Shown: positions 9,055 to 17,241, counted from the first letter of the stretch. The stretch is DNA of 48,380 nucleotides from Bacteroidales bacterium (GCA_022837485.1 JALHHH010000034.1:1-48380), one strand, 5' to 3'. Notes: a model not told the origin generated them from the sequence alone. A program made the numbers and translations.

Positions 9055-9683
9055 GACCGCTGAATTTCCCTGTAGCGACGGCGCCATTCGATCAGACCCA
9101 GGATGGCCAGGACAAGGAAAACGAGGTACTGGACGCTGGTAAATGCAAGTCCTTTCATAAAGTAAAGAGGAATCGATACGACATCACCAACGATCCAGTA
9201 TATCCAGTTTTCAACTTTTTTGCGGGCCATCAGCAGCATCCCTATCAGAAAAACGGAAGTGGTGAATGAATCCACCCAGGGTACGTATGAGCTCATGTAC
9301 GCCGTATCGTGGCGGTTGAAAAGCCAGATAAGTCCGAGGATTGCCCAGTACGAGACAATGGTAAGGCCTATGCCGGCAAACTGCTGGAAAGGAGTGTTGG
9401 CGCTGATGGCAAGCCTGCCGTCGTCCCCGGTTTTACGCGACCAGTTATACCAGCCGTACACGCTCATTGCAAAATAGAACAGGTTAATGCCGGCATCGGC
9501 ATACAAACGGGCAAAAAAACAGATGTATACGTAAATCAGCACACTTACGATGCCGGTGGGGAAGGTGAGTATGTTCTCTCGCCGTGCATACCACACACTG
9601 GCGATGCCAAGAATAACGGCTATTGCCTCCGGCCAGGTGGTTGCCTTCAGGGTGGTGAATAAAAGCTGCAGAAATTCAGGCAT
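9051..9683 (-). CDS. pnuC: PnuC-family vitamin transporter
   Basis: A 210-residue membrane protein with about seven helices. PnuC-family sequences are visible, such as GIASVWYARRENILTFPTGIVSVLIYVYICF near the N-terminus, YGWYNW (75-80) and the late WIVGDVVSIPLYFMKG segment. PnuC proteins move nicotinamide riboside, and PnuT relatives in Bacteroidota move thiamine, by facilitated diffusion, with downstream phosphorylation trapping the vitamin. Here a NadR-like kinase follows with an ATGA overlap, which favours nicotinamide riboside. The gene 40 bases upstream encodes a YkoF-like thiamine-binding protein, which leaves thiamine possible. No TPP riboswitch was recognised upstream of the operon. 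Confidence 0.87.
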   Translation of the reverse strand: MPEFLQLLFTTLKATTWPEAIAVILGIASVWYARRENILTFPTGIVSVLIYVYICFFARLYADAGINLFYFAMSVYGWYNWSRKTGDDGRLAISANTPFQQFAGIGLTIVSYWAILGLIWLFNRHDTAYMSSYVPWVDSFTTSVFLIGMLLMARKKVENWIYWIVGDVVSIPLYFMKGLAFTSVQYLVFLVLAILGLIEWRRRYREIQRS

Positions 9684-9723
9684 GGCTTGTTTTCAGATTC
9701 GGTGCTGAGGATACGTTAATGCC

Positions 9724-9969
9724 TTATTCCGACAGATCGGCATTGATGAATTTCATAACAAACACCGAATGCGGAAGTTCAAAAGCATTCTTCATGCCGT
9801 TCATAATAGTGCCCGTTACCTCTTCATAGTCCCCGAATACCTGGGTTGCCATGGTATTGGTGCGGATGGTGAGAGCCGGGTTGGAGTGCAGTGAGGCGAT
9901 GAATTTTTTTATTGGTTCCTTGTACTGCTCGTTCAAAGGGTAGTAGCTGATTTCAACCGAGATCTTCAT
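9724..9969 (-). CDS. YkoF/MTH1187-like thiamine-binding protein
   Basis: An 81-residue protein starting MKISVEISYYPLN, with the family segments IRTNTMATQVFGDYEEV and a C-terminal VFVMKFINADLS. This resembles small ferredoxin-fold proteins of the YkoF/MTH1187 group, some of which bind thiamine or hydroxymethylpyrimidine. The open frame reaches 10008 through a TTG, but ATG at 9969 gives the family-typical N-terminus and lies 37 bases after a TACCTTTG promoter box. It is the first gene of an operon with pnuC, the NadR-like kinase and an EamA transporter. It could be a cytoplasmic carrier or sensor of the imported vitamin. Family recognition is by eye and moderate. Confidence 0.7.
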   Translation of the reverse strand: MKISVEISYYPLNEQYKEPIKKFIASLHSNPALTIRTNTMATQVFGDYEEVTGTIMNGMKNAFELPHSVFVMKFINADLSE

Positions 9970-10005
9970 GGTATATCGTTTTTGGTATTTGCTCTTTGAG
10001 TCCGG

Positions 10006-10013
10006 CAAAGGTA
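10006..10013 (-). promoter_or_regulatory. Promoter box TACCTTTG for the pnuC operon
   Basis: Matches TAnnTTTG on the minus strand, 37 bases before the ATG at 9969. It lies back to back with the plus-strand box at 10033-10040, making a compact divergent promoter of about 35 bases. Confidence 0.55.
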
Positions 10014-10032
10014 AAGTTATTGTGAATTAAAT

Positions 10033-10040
10033 TATCTTTG
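10033..10040 (+). promoter_or_regulatory. Promoter box TATCTTTG for the lipoprotein gene
   Basis: Matches TAnnTTTG on the plus strand, 26 bases before the ATG at 10066, predicting a leader of roughly 19 bases. Confidence 0.55.
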
Positions 10041-10065
10041 AAGTCCTGCAAACAATACTGCTGTT

Positions 10066-10632
10066 ATGATAAAGTTCAGATTTCTGCGGTTTGTGACTCT
10101 GCTCGTCCTTACCCTTGCCTTAAGTTCCTGTCTTACCGTTGAAAAGAAGGAATATACCTTTGAATTGACAGGCGAGAATTCCGGAAAGTTGACGATCCGG
10201 TATATCAACATCCTTTCGGTGATGGATGAAGGAAAGGATGAAACGTCGGAAGACTTTGCCGAAGTTCTGGAACGTTATATAAATGGCAATCAGATTGCCG
10301 ATGATTTTCCCGGAGCAACAAATATTCGCACGCGACTGTACGAACAGAATAATCAGCTGTGCGGTGAAGTTACCATGGATTTTCCTTCGCTGTCGGCAGC
10401 AAGGCTGTATCAGTACGACCGCAACAGTCCGGTGATGATGAGCATCAGTGCTGCCTTCGATTCGGAAACATTTGTTTCCAGCAACGGATCCTACGGCAGC
10501 GATTACATGCCTGTCGTCTTCTGGCCTGCAGGAACGAAAAAGATGACCGTAACCACCCTTGTAAGCGCTCCCGACGAAACCAGTTTAAGCCTGGTGGAAG
10601 AATACCGGAAATGGAAGAAGGCAGGCAATTAA
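10066..10632 (+). CDS. Hypothetical lipoprotein
   Basis: A 188-residue protein with a lipoprotein signal peptide (MIKFRFLRFVTLLVLTLALSSC less its last bases; lipobox LSSC with Cys22). The mature part starts with beta-strand-rich sequence (EYTFELTGENSGKLTIRYINI) and contains no recognisable catalytic motif. It is likely anchored to a membrane of the envelope. I do not recognise a named family; proteins of this type are common in Bacteroidota as single genes. It is monocistronic by spacing, with a 127-base gap before the flavodoxin gene and a TAnnTTTG promoter just upstream. Confidence 0.75.
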   Translation: MIKFRFLRFVTLLVLTLALSSCLTVEKKEYTFELTGENSGKLTIRYINILSVMDEGKDETSEDFAEVLERYINGNQIADDFPGATNIRTRLYEQNNQLCGEVTMDFPSLSAARLYQYDRNSPVMMSISAAFDSETFVSSNGSYGSDYMPVVFWPAGTKKMTVTTLVSAPDETSLSLVEEYRKWKKAGN

Positions 10633-10759
10633 AGGACCTTGATGTTTTATTATTATATGGTTTTCTGAACGTACGTGCCAGCGTTGGGTAAATGGGATGG
10701 TTAATCACCGGTTCGGAATTAACGACTGATTTTCGGATTAATCATAAAATCCTGCACAA

Positions 10760-11251
10760 ATGAAGTCTCTGATTATTTATGAATCCGTTTACGGCAATAC
10801 CGGAAAGATTGCCTTCGTGCTGCGCGATGCTTTACTCGCGTATGGCGATGCCATTGCCCTGAAACCCGACAATCTGATTGCGGAAGATCTTAAGGATTAC
10901 GACCTTATTCTGGCGGGCTCTCCAACCCAGAAATTCTCTATGTTGCCTTCTATCCGTGCATTTCTGGCTGAAATACCGCGGGCGGGCCTCAAGGGGAAAA
11001 AAGTTGCTGCATTCGATACCCGTGTGGATGTGGCAAAGATCAACAACCGCTTTCTGAGTCTGATGGCTAAGCTATTTGGTTATGCTGCTCCCGATATTGC
11101 ATCGGCACTCCGGAAGAAAGGCGGTGAGCTGCTGCTGCCCGCGGAAGGTTTTCTGGTAGAAGATACAGAAGGTCCGCTAACCGAAGGTGAAGAGGAAAGA
11201 GCAAGAGCCTGGGCTGGCAGTCTGGCACAGAAAGCAGGAGGTAAAACCTGA
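10760..11251 (+). CDS. Flavodoxin-like protein
   Basis: A 163-residue flavodoxin-fold protein. The N-terminal strand and FMN phosphate loop are present (IIYESVYGNTGKIA, 5-18), followed by the second conserved segment YDLILAGSPTQ (50s) and the third KKVAAFDTR (99-107). It has the size of a short-chain flavodoxin, with a C-terminal helix rich in Glu and Arg. It may act as a one-electron carrier or NAD(P)H:quinone reductase-like protein in the cytoplasm. No redox partner is adjacent, so the pathway is unknown. The start at 10760 gives the standard MKSLIIYES beginning. Confidence 0.85.
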   Translation: MKSLIIYESVYGNTGKIAFVLRDALLAYGDAIALKPDNLIAEDLKDYDLILAGSPTQKFSMLPSIRAFLAEIPRAGLKGKKVAAFDTRVDVAKINNRFLSLMAKLFGYAAPDIASALRKKGGELLLPAEGFLVEDTEGPLTEGEEERARAWAGSLAQKAGGKT

Positions 11252-11377
11252 GTGCTAAATTCTGAATTACAAAGGATTGTATTGAATAAACGGACGTTAT
11301 GACAGCCGTCTGATGATGAGTTTGTTTGCATGCCGGAAAAACCGGAGGAGATAGGAATGCATTAAATGTTCCGGGAT

Positions 11378-12130
11378 TTACTTTTCCTCCTTCGCCATAC
11401 GTTCAATGGCCTTGTCGTAATACTCTTCGGCTTGCAGGAAGCCATCTGCCCATACTTCTTTCTTTTCGGCTACGCCTTTGTCGTTGAGGTGCATCCAGAT
11501 CCCATCCTTAAAATTATTTTTGTAAGGGCCCGAAATCATTACCCTGCCATTGGGATGGAAAAAAGTGGCCAGTCCTTCCAGCTTTCCGTTTTTATAGGTT
11601 GCACTCAGTTTCATTGGCCCGTCAAAGTAATACTGCTTCCAGAGGCCGTCCTTGATTCCGTTGCGGTATGCAATTTCTTCCAGAAGGTTCCCGTTTTGGT
11701 AGTAGTTTTTCCACGTTCCGGCAGCGACTCCGTTTTCGTAAATTTCTTCCGCAATCACTTTCCCGTCCTCGTTGAAAAATTTCCACAGTCCTTCCCGCTT
11801 TTCACTCAGGTACAGTCCCTCCGCGGCCTTTTCGCCAGTACGGAAATAGGTGATGGCATACGCTCTGATTCCGTTGTCGGAGAATTCGGTAACGGCTTTT
11901 ACTTTACCCGTAGAATCGTAATACGTAAATGTTCCCTCCGGTTTGTTGTCGTTGAACGACCCCCGGTAAACCAGGTTTCCCTCTGCATCGTATTTTTTCC
12001 AAAGGCCCTGTTTCATGCCCATGGCATCTGTCCGGTTCATCGCATCCGGCAATTCGGAAGCACTCTGTCCGTATGAAAAAAATGATGCAGCTATAAAAGC
12101 AATAAGAAGCAGACTGATGTATCGGTTCAT
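11378..12130 (-). CDS. Exported MORN-repeat protein (YwqK-like)
   Basis: A 250-residue secreted or periplasmic protein. The ATG at 12130 yields a good signal peptide (MNRYISLLLIAFIAASFFSYGQ); the open frame continues 28 codons upstream but that extension is not signal-like. The body is made of about eight MORN_2 repeats of the form GxWKxYYxxGxLxxExxYxNGxxxG, for example MKQGLWKKYDAEGNLVY, GLWKFFNEDGKVIAEEIY and DGLWKQYYFDG. Such repeats are often mislabelled as a YwqK antitoxin; there is no toxin gene next door and the signal peptide argues against a cytoplasmic antitoxin. In Bacteroidota they are common in exported proteins of unknown role. It is divergent from recR. Confidence 0.85.
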   Translation of the reverse strand: MNRYISLLLIAFIAASFFSYGQSASELPDAMNRTDAMGMKQGLWKKYDAEGNLVYRGSFNDNKPEGTFTYYDSTGKVKAVTEFSDNGIRAYAITYFRTGEKAAEGLYLSEKREGLWKFFNEDGKVIAEEIYENGVAAGTWKNYYQNGNLLEEIAYRNGIKDGLWKQYYFDGPMKLSATYKNGKLEGLATFFHPNGRVMISGPYKNNFKDGIWMHLNDKGVAEKKEVWADGFLQAEEYYDKAIERMAKEEK

Positions 12131-12193
12131 TGTTTTGTGGCTGGGAATTTTTAAACTGAAAATCTTAATCGAAAATTGCACGGCATTGTTTTT

Positions 12194-12201
12194 TACTTTT
12201 G
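12194..12201 (+). promoter_or_regulatory. Candidate recR promoter box TACTTTTG
   Basis: Matches TAnnTTTG on the plus strand about 133 bases before recR. A TTG lies at 12176-12178, but the 15-base spacer is short, so support is weak. Confidence 0.35.
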
Positions 12202-12333
12202 TGATTATCTGCAAGCAATACAGTTCATCTTAAAAGTTGCATAAAGTAAGCATGTTTTCCCCGACAAAATTAATCATTTATTTTCAGGGAATAATTAAGC
12301 AAAAACAGTGCCTTTGTTTTGAAAATGTGACGA

Positions 12334-12954
12334 ATGAATACTCCATATTCCTCCCGGTTGCTCGAAGCGGCGGTCAATGAGTTTACCCGACTGCCCGGCA
12401 TAGGTCGCAGAACTGCACTGCGATTGTCGCTTCACCTGCTTCGTCAGGATCCCTCCCGCGCCGAAGCCCTTGCACAGTCAGTGCTCAAACTCCGCAGCGA
12501 AGTGCGCTATTGCATTCGATGCCATAATATATCCGACTCTGAATTATGCCTGGTGTGTTCCGATACGCACCGCGACGCCGCTACGGTTTGCGTGGTAGAA
12601 GATATACGCGATGTGATGGCAATTGAAAATACGGCCCAGTTCAGAGGTGTTTACCACGTGCTTGGCGGAATTATCTCACCGATGGACGGCATAGGCCCCG
12701 GCGACCTGAACATAGAGTCGCTGGTGAAAAGAGCAGAAGAGGATCGGATTTCAGAACTTATAATGGCTCTGCCGGCCACTACGGAAGGCGATACCACCGG
12801 CTTTTATCTGTTCAAACGACTGGGTGACAAAGTAGGAGCCGTAACTGCCATATCCCGGGGTGTGGCCGTAGGCGACGATCTGGAATTTGCCGATGAAGTT
12901 ACGCTGGGTCGTTCCATCCTTAACCGCGTTCCCTACCAGCGCTCGCCGGGATGA
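12334..12954 (+). CDS. recR: Recombination mediator protein RecR
   Basis: A 206-residue RecR, normal length. It helps load RecA at single-strand gaps as part of the RecFOR pathway. Visible parts in order are the helix-hairpin-helix LPGIGRRTALRLS (20-32), the Cys4 zinc finger C60-x2-C63 and C72-x2-C75, the Toprim segment VCVVEDIRDVMAIE (85-98) and the C-terminal PATTEGDTTGFYL with a Walker-B-like region. Nothing is missing. The gene stands alone, divergent from the MORN gene and followed after about 108 bases by a degenerate pirin. Confidence 0.97.
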   Translation: MNTPYSSRLLEAAVNEFTRLPGIGRRTALRLSLHLLRQDPSRAEALAQSVLKLRSEVRYCIRCHNISDSELCLVCSDTHRDAATVCVVEDIRDVMAIENTAQFRGVYHVLGGIISPMDGIGPGDLNIESLVKRAEEDRISELIMALPATTEGDTTGFYLFKRLGDKVGAVTAISRGVAVGDDLEFADEVTLGRSILNRVPYQRSPG

Positions 12955-13062
12955 CAGGGAGACCTGAATACGCTCAGCCGTTAAAGCTTCGGATCGCATT
13001 GGAAAAGTTCCGGGATTTGCCATACATATGAATACATACGTATTAATCAAGGATATAGGCTG

Positions 13063-13773
13063 ATGAATATTAACTTGTTCAGATCGGATGAGCGGGGCAG
13101 CGGGGAATACGGATGGCTGAAAATCCGTTACAGCTTCAGCTTCGCCGATTATTTTGATCCGAAACGCGAACGTTTCGGAGCGCTCCGGGTCTGCAATGAA
13201 GTGGAATTGCAGGGAGGTGCGGTCATAGGCCCGGTTAGTCACCAGAACCTGGAAATTTTCCTGTTACCCCTCAGCGGAACTTTCGGACTTGCTGCAAGCG
13301 ACGGTTGTATCCGGAATGTTAATGCCAATCACCCGCTGTTGATTTCAGCGGGCTCAGGGATAGAATATTCCATATCCGCAGCTTCCGGTACCGAAACCTG
13401 CCGTTTTCTTGAACTTTGGATTTTTCCCGACAGAAAAAACACCGAACCCGCTGTGCTTCATGTACCGGAGCCCGATTTGCGACAGTCCGGTAACCTGCAG
13501 GTGCTGGTTTCGGCGGATGGAAACGATGGCAGCGCCTGTATAAAGCAGCAGGCACGTATTCTGCGTCTGAAAATCAGGAAGGGGAATACCGGCACTTTTC
13601 AACCCATATTTCCAGAGAGTAATCTATTTGTTTTTGTGATCAGCGGCAAGGTTGAAACCGACGGTTTTACCGCCGCTGAAGGCGACGCACTGGCAGTGAC
13701 CGAATGTTTCGTGCTTCGGATGAATGCACTGAATGACTGTGTGCTGATGCTGGCAGAGGTGCCGGGATGTTGA
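13063..13773 (+). CDS. Pirin-like cupin with a degenerate metal site
   Basis: A 236-residue double-cupin protein of the pirin/YhaK family; the overall pattern matches the intact pirin at 44828-45547 (YSFSFADYFDPKRERFGALRV against HTFSFANYYNPERIHFGALRV). Intact pirins bind a metal through His-x-His and His-x-Glu. In this copy the corresponding positions are Val58, His60, Tyr102 and Ile104, so three of the four ligands are gone. The second cupin is also poorly conserved. Quercetinase-type dioxygenase activity is therefore unlikely, and the protein may bind a ligand or partner instead. The frame is intact, without stops. The gene is convergent with the small gene at 13779, separated by only 5 bases. 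Confidence 0.85.
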   Translation: MNINLFRSDERGSGEYGWLKIRYSFSFADYFDPKRERFGALRVCNEVELQGGAVIGPVSHQNLEIFLLPLSGTFGLAASDGCIRNVNANHPLLISAGSGIEYSISAASGTETCRFLELWIFPDRKNTEPAVLHVPEPDLRQSGNLQVLVSADGNDGSACIKQQARILRLKIRKGNTGTFQPIFPESNLFVFVISGKVETDGFTAAEGDALAVTECFVLRMNALNDCVLMLAEVPGC

Positions 13774-13778
13774 GCGGT

Positions 13779-14042
13779 TCAGGATTTTAAAGCCAGAACA
13801 GGGTCCTCCACAATGTCGAAAATGCTCATCTGGTTGGCACTGATTTCGGGTTCGCTGTGCGAACGTACCGCCCCGAATCCATTGCTGGTAAGATAGTGCA
13901 TGATTGCCTGTTTGTACATATGGATGGGTGTGGTGTTGTGCTTCTTACAGAATGCATCCACCCGCTTTTTCTGCTGAGCGGTAAGTTTAAATGCCACAGC
14001 CTTGTACCTGATCGGTTTTCTGCGTCGCTTTTTTGTTGCCAT
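13779..14042 (-). CDS. Small basic ribbon-helix-helix-like protein
   Basis: An 87-residue protein with a very basic N-terminus (KKRRRKPIRYK) followed by a strand-helix-helix pattern, YKAVAFKLTAQQKKRVDAFCKK then PIHMYKQAIMHYL, that looks like a ribbon-helix-helix DNA-binding fold. The C-terminal tail ends with NQMSIFDIVEDP; the QMSIF part resembles the pentapeptide by which many proteins bind the DNA polymerase sliding clamp. I recognise no named family. It could be a small DNA-binding regulator. It is monocistronic and convergent with the pirin-like gene. Confidence 0.65.
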   Translation of the reverse strand: MATKKRRRKPIRYKAVAFKLTAQQKKRVDAFCKKHNTTPIHMYKQAIMHYLTSNGFGAVRSHSEPEISANQMSIFDIVEDPVLALKS

Positions 14043-14135
14043 GCCGGATAGGCTTATTACACGGGCTAATATAGAAAAACTTTCGTTTGAACCGCCGGTA
14101 TGTTTTATTACCCGGTTTTAAAAGCCTTCGTATGC

Positions 14136-15524
14136 TTACATGCGTATGATCTCACGAATATCTTCAATGATTTTCCTTGCAAGTACATCGGCTTTTACCC
14201 CTGAGTCGCTCTCGGAGTAGATCCGGATGATCGGTTCTGTATTCGAACGGCGAAGATGCACCCATTCGCTTCCAAATTCGATCTTCACTCCGTCCTCTCT
14301 GTTAACCGGTTGTTTCTTGTATTTCAACGCTATTTTGTTAAGGATGTCCTCTACATCCATTTCGGGAGAGAGCTGAATTTTATTTTTGGAGATAACATAA
14401 TCGGGATACGATGCCCGGAGTGCGGAACAGCGTTTTCCCGATTTTGCCAGATGCGTCAGGAACAGGGCAATACCAACCAGTGCATCCCTGCCGTAATGCA
14501 GATCGGGAAGGATAACCCCTCCGTTGCCTTCGCCTCCGATAACGGCTTCGGTCTCTTTCATGCGGGCAACCACATTGACTTCACCAACGGCAGAGGTAAA
14601 ATACGCGCCCCCGGCTTTTTCGGTGACATCACGCAACGCCCGTGTTGACGACATATTGGATACGGTATTTCCTTTTTTTATGGAGAGTATGTAATCGGCC
14701 ACGGCTACCAGGGTGTATTCTTCACCAAACAGTTCGCCATCCTCGCATACTATTGCCAGGCGGTCAACGTCAGGGTCGACTACAAAACCTACGTGTGCTT
14801 TGTTTTTTACAACGAGTCGTGAAATCTCATCCAGGTTTTCGGGCAGGGGTTCCGGATTATGGGCAAATCGTCCGTCGGGCGTGCAATACAGCTCATCAAC
14901 GGTTTCCACACCCAGTGCTTTTAGCAGTTCCGGAATTGCGATGCCACCTACCGAATTTACGGCATCCACCGCTACCCTGAATTTCGCTCCGCGAATGGCT
15001 TTTGCATCCACATAAGGCAACTCCAGAATGCGCTGAATGTGCTTCTGCAGCTGCGAATCGTCGAAGGTGACGGCTCCCAGGGCTTCAACGGATACAAAGT
15101 TAAAATTGCCCGCATCGGCGATCTGCAGAAGCTTTTCGCCTTCGGATGCACCGATAAACTCACCGCGACTGTTGAGAAGCTTAAGGGCATTCCATTGCCA
15201 TGGGTTGTGGCTGGCCGTGATAATGATGCCGGCACCCGCGCCAAGTTCTTTCACTGCCATTTCAACCGTTGGGGTGGTTGCCATTCCCAGGTCGGTAACG
15301 TCTATCCCCATCCCGCAAAGGGTAGCATTTACAAGACTGCCAACCAGCGGACCCGAAACACGGGCATCGCGTCCGACAACTACTTTCATTCTGCCGGATG
15401 TGCTGTCTTTTAACATAGTGGCAAATGCCGCTGTATATTTTACCACATCCGGAGGAGTAAGGCCTTCGCCCGGCTTCCCTCCAATGGTTCCCCTAATTCC
15501 TGAAATGCTCTTTATTAAAGTCAT
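14136..15524 (-). CDS. glmM: Phosphoglucosamine mutase
   Basis: A 462-residue alpha-D-phosphohexomutase, of the GlmM type by its N-terminus (IKSISGIRGTIGG) and context-free family features. It converts glucosamine-6-phosphate to glucosamine-1-phosphate for peptidoglycan and lipopolysaccharide precursor synthesis. The phosphoserine loop is TASHNPWQW with Ser105, the magnesium loop DPDVDR has Asp250, 252 and 254, the sugar loop is GGEGNGGV, and the phosphate-binding loop RRSNTEPIIRIY is near the C-terminus. ATG at 15524 is preferred to the in-frame start at 15557 because it lies 21 bases after a TATTTTTG promoter box and matches the family's N-terminus. Some Bacteroidota label this family phosphomannomutase; substrate specificity is slightly uncertain. 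Confidence 0.9.
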   Translation of the reverse strand: MTLIKSISGIRGTIGGKPGEGLTPPDVVKYTAAFATMLKDSTSGRMKVVVGRDARVSGPLVGSLVNATLCGMGIDVTDLGMATTPTVEMAVKELGAGAGIIITASHNPWQWNALKLLNSRGEFIGASEGEKLLQIADAGNFNFVSVEALGAVTFDDSQLQKHIQRILELPYVDAKAIRGAKFRVAVDAVNSVGGIAIPELLKALGVETVDELYCTPDGRFAHNPEPLPENLDEISRLVVKNKAHVGFVVDPDVDRLAIVCEDGELFGEEYTLVAVADYILSIKKGNTVSNMSSTRALRDVTEKAGGAYFTSAVGEVNVVARMKETEAVIGGEGNGGVILPDLHYGRDALVGIALFLTHLAKSGKRCSALRASYPDYVISKNKIQLSPEMDVEDILNKIALKYKKQPVNREDGVKIEFGSEWVHLRRSNTEPIIRIYSESDSGVKADVLARKIIEDIREIIRM

Positions 15525-15544
15525 GGATATGCGTTTCTGATATG

Positions 15545-15552
15545 CAAAAATA
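15545..15552 (-). promoter_or_regulatory. Promoter box TATTTTTG for glmM
   Basis: Matches TAnnTTTG on the minus strand 21 bases before the glmM ATG. Confidence 0.45.
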
Positions 15553-15778
15553 GTCAAATTGCACTAGTTAGTCCGGATTACCTTATCCGGAAAACAATTT
15601 AAATCTGTCTATCCGGTAACTTTTCTTAAGACTTTTCAACAATGTGCTGTCCATAACTTTGCATCCGGAAGCAATAATCCGGCGGGTGTTTTTAGTAATA
15701 TTAGGGGAATGAAATCCGGAAGCTGCGCTATCGTGTTTTGAAGAAGTTGCAGGGCGGAATGCGGATTGATAAATTGCC
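15553..15778. other. Divergent intergenic region with repeated ATCCGG words
   Basis: This non-coding stretch between glmM and the TPR gene contains six TCCGG-containing words: TCCGGA at 15572, and ATCCGG at 15585, 15611, 15663, 15677 and 15714. The first two form an inverted pair (CCGGAT...ATCCGG). There is also a second TAnnTTTG match, TAACTTTG, at 15654-15661. No RNA gene was recognised. Confidence 0.4.
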
Positions 15779-15786
15779 TAACTTTG
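15779..15786 (+). promoter_or_regulatory. Promoter box TAACTTTG for the TPR-aroE operon
   Basis: Matches TAnnTTTG on the plus strand, 34 bases upstream of the ATG at 15820. Confidence 0.5.
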
Positions 15787-15819
15787 CGCGGTTATTGCAA
15801 TAGCAGTAATGCATTAATT

Positions 15820-17241
15820 ATGGATGATTTTTTTGAATTTACGGAAGAAGACGAAACCCTGAACTACCTGACCGATCGCTTTGAAGCCATGGTGAAGGAA
15901 GGGAGCCGGTATTTTTTCGATATTGAAGAATACGAAGATCTGATCGATCACTACCTTATTACCGGTAATCTTAAATTGTGCGGACTGGCTATCGGCCACT
16001 CAATGGAGCAATATCCCGGACATACCGGCTTTCAGATCAGGCAGGCTCAGTTGCTTGTTTCCTCCAATAAGGCCGAGAAAGCCCTGAGGGTACTTTCAAA
16101 AGTTGAGGATATTGACCCTACCAACAGCGAAATTTACATCACGAAAGGAGCTATCTACAGTCAGCTGAAGCGCTACGACGATGCCATCAGGGAATACAAC
16201 AAGGCCATCCGGGAAGACGAAGTCGACCTGGCCAACATTTATTCCAACATCGCTTTCGAATACGAGAACCTTGGCAGTTACGATAAAGCGATTGAGTATC
16301 TGAAAAAGGTTCTGGAACTTGAACCCGAAAACGAATCCATCGTCTTCGAACTTTCGTTCTGCTTCGAAATAAGCGGTCTCCACGATGATGCCATCGCGTA
16401 CTTTACCGCTTTTACCGATCGCATACCTTACTCCAAGTTTGCATGGTTTAACCTTGGAGTGGCCTACAATAATGTGGAGCTTTACGAGAAGGCTATTCAG
16501 TCGTTCGAGTTTGCCATTGCCATCGATCCCGGATTTTCGTCGGCTTACTTCAATAAGGCAAATTCCCTGGCAACCATGGGGCTCTACCGGCAGGCCATCG
16601 ATTCATACATGGATACCTTCGATTACGAAGAGCCGGAAGCCTTTACTTATTATTCCATCGCCGATTGCTATGAGAAGCTGAACAACTATACCAATGCCAT
16701 TACATACTTTCGTAAAGCACTTGATATGGATGATAGCATCGCTGAGGCATGGGTAGGAATGGGAGTGTGTTACGAATCCATCGGTAATTTAATGGACGCT
16801 ATACGGTACATCCGCCGCGGACTCGATCTTGACCCGGATAACTCCGATTATCTTCTTACCCTGGCCAGCAGTCAGCAGAATGCCGGATACTTCAGCGAAG
16901 CGGCAATATCATATACCCGTGCGGCCGACATCAATCCGTCCGATCCTTTGCTGTGGACCGACTTTGCCTCGTTATTTGCAGGGATGGACGAGTACGATCA
17001 CGCTCTGGAAATTATTGAAACCGGCCTCACGCATCAACCTGATAATTCGGTGCTTTATTACCATAAGGCAGCGTTCCTCTATAACCTGGGCCGGCGCAAA
17101 CAGGGTATGGCAGCCCTGGAAGCCGGATTTATATACGGCAGCGACGGATTGGCGGATATCTTCATACTCGTACCCAATATTTCAGAAGATAAAGAGATCC
17201 TGGCCACCATCGACCGTCAGTTTCCTGACCTGATCTTCTGA
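15820..17241 (+). CDS. Tetratricopeptide repeat protein
   Basis: A 473-residue cytoplasmic protein with about ten TPR units from residue 80 to the C-terminus, recognisable by repeats such as AIREYNKAIREDEVDLANIY, AIEYLKKVLELEPENESIV and AIDSYMDTFDYEEPEA. The N-terminus is acidic (MDDFFEFTEEDE). ATG at 15820 is preferred over an in-frame ATG at 15766, since the latter lies upstream of the predicted transcript start. TPR arrays scaffold protein interactions; the partner is unknown. It precedes aroE by 16 bases and is probably co-transcribed with it, an arrangement I cannot interpret functionally. No signal peptide or membrane helix is seen. Confidence 0.88.
   Translation: MDDFFEFTEEDETLNYLTDRFEAMVKEGSRYFFDIEEYEDLIDHYLITGNLKLCGLAIGHSMEQYPGHTGFQIRQAQLLVSSNKAEKALRVLSKVEDIDPTNSEIYITKGAIYSQLKRYDDAIREYNKAIREDEVDLANIYSNIAFEYENLGSYDKAIEYLKKVLELEPENESIVFELSFCFEISGLHDDAIAYFTAFTDRIPYSKFAWFNLGVAYNNVELYEKAIQSFEFAIAIDPGFSSAYFNKANSLATMGLYRQAIDSYMDTFDYEEPEAFTYYSIADCYEKLNNYTNAITYFRKALDMDDSIAEAWVGMGVCYESIGNLMDAIRYIRRGLDLDPDNSDYLLTLASSQQNAGYFSEAAISYTRAADINPSDPLLWTDFASLFAGMDEYDHALEIIETGLTHQPDNSVLYYHKAAFLYNLGRRKQGMAALEAGFIYGSDGLADIFILVPNISEDKEILATIDRQFPDLIF

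Noticed and set aside
9970..10065. Possible TPP riboswitch upstream of the pnuC operon
   Set aside because: I looked for the CTGAGA and CCTGATCTGG-type conserved thi-box blocks on the minus strand and found none; the leader is only about 30 bases long.
11366..12076. 236-codon plus-strand open frame
   Set aside because: Antisense to the MORN-repeat gene; its apparent regularity is a shadow of the repeats.
11378..12130. YwqK-type antitoxin of a toxin-antitoxin pair
   Set aside because: The protein has a signal peptide and there is no toxin gene next to it, so an exported MORN-repeat protein is the better reading.
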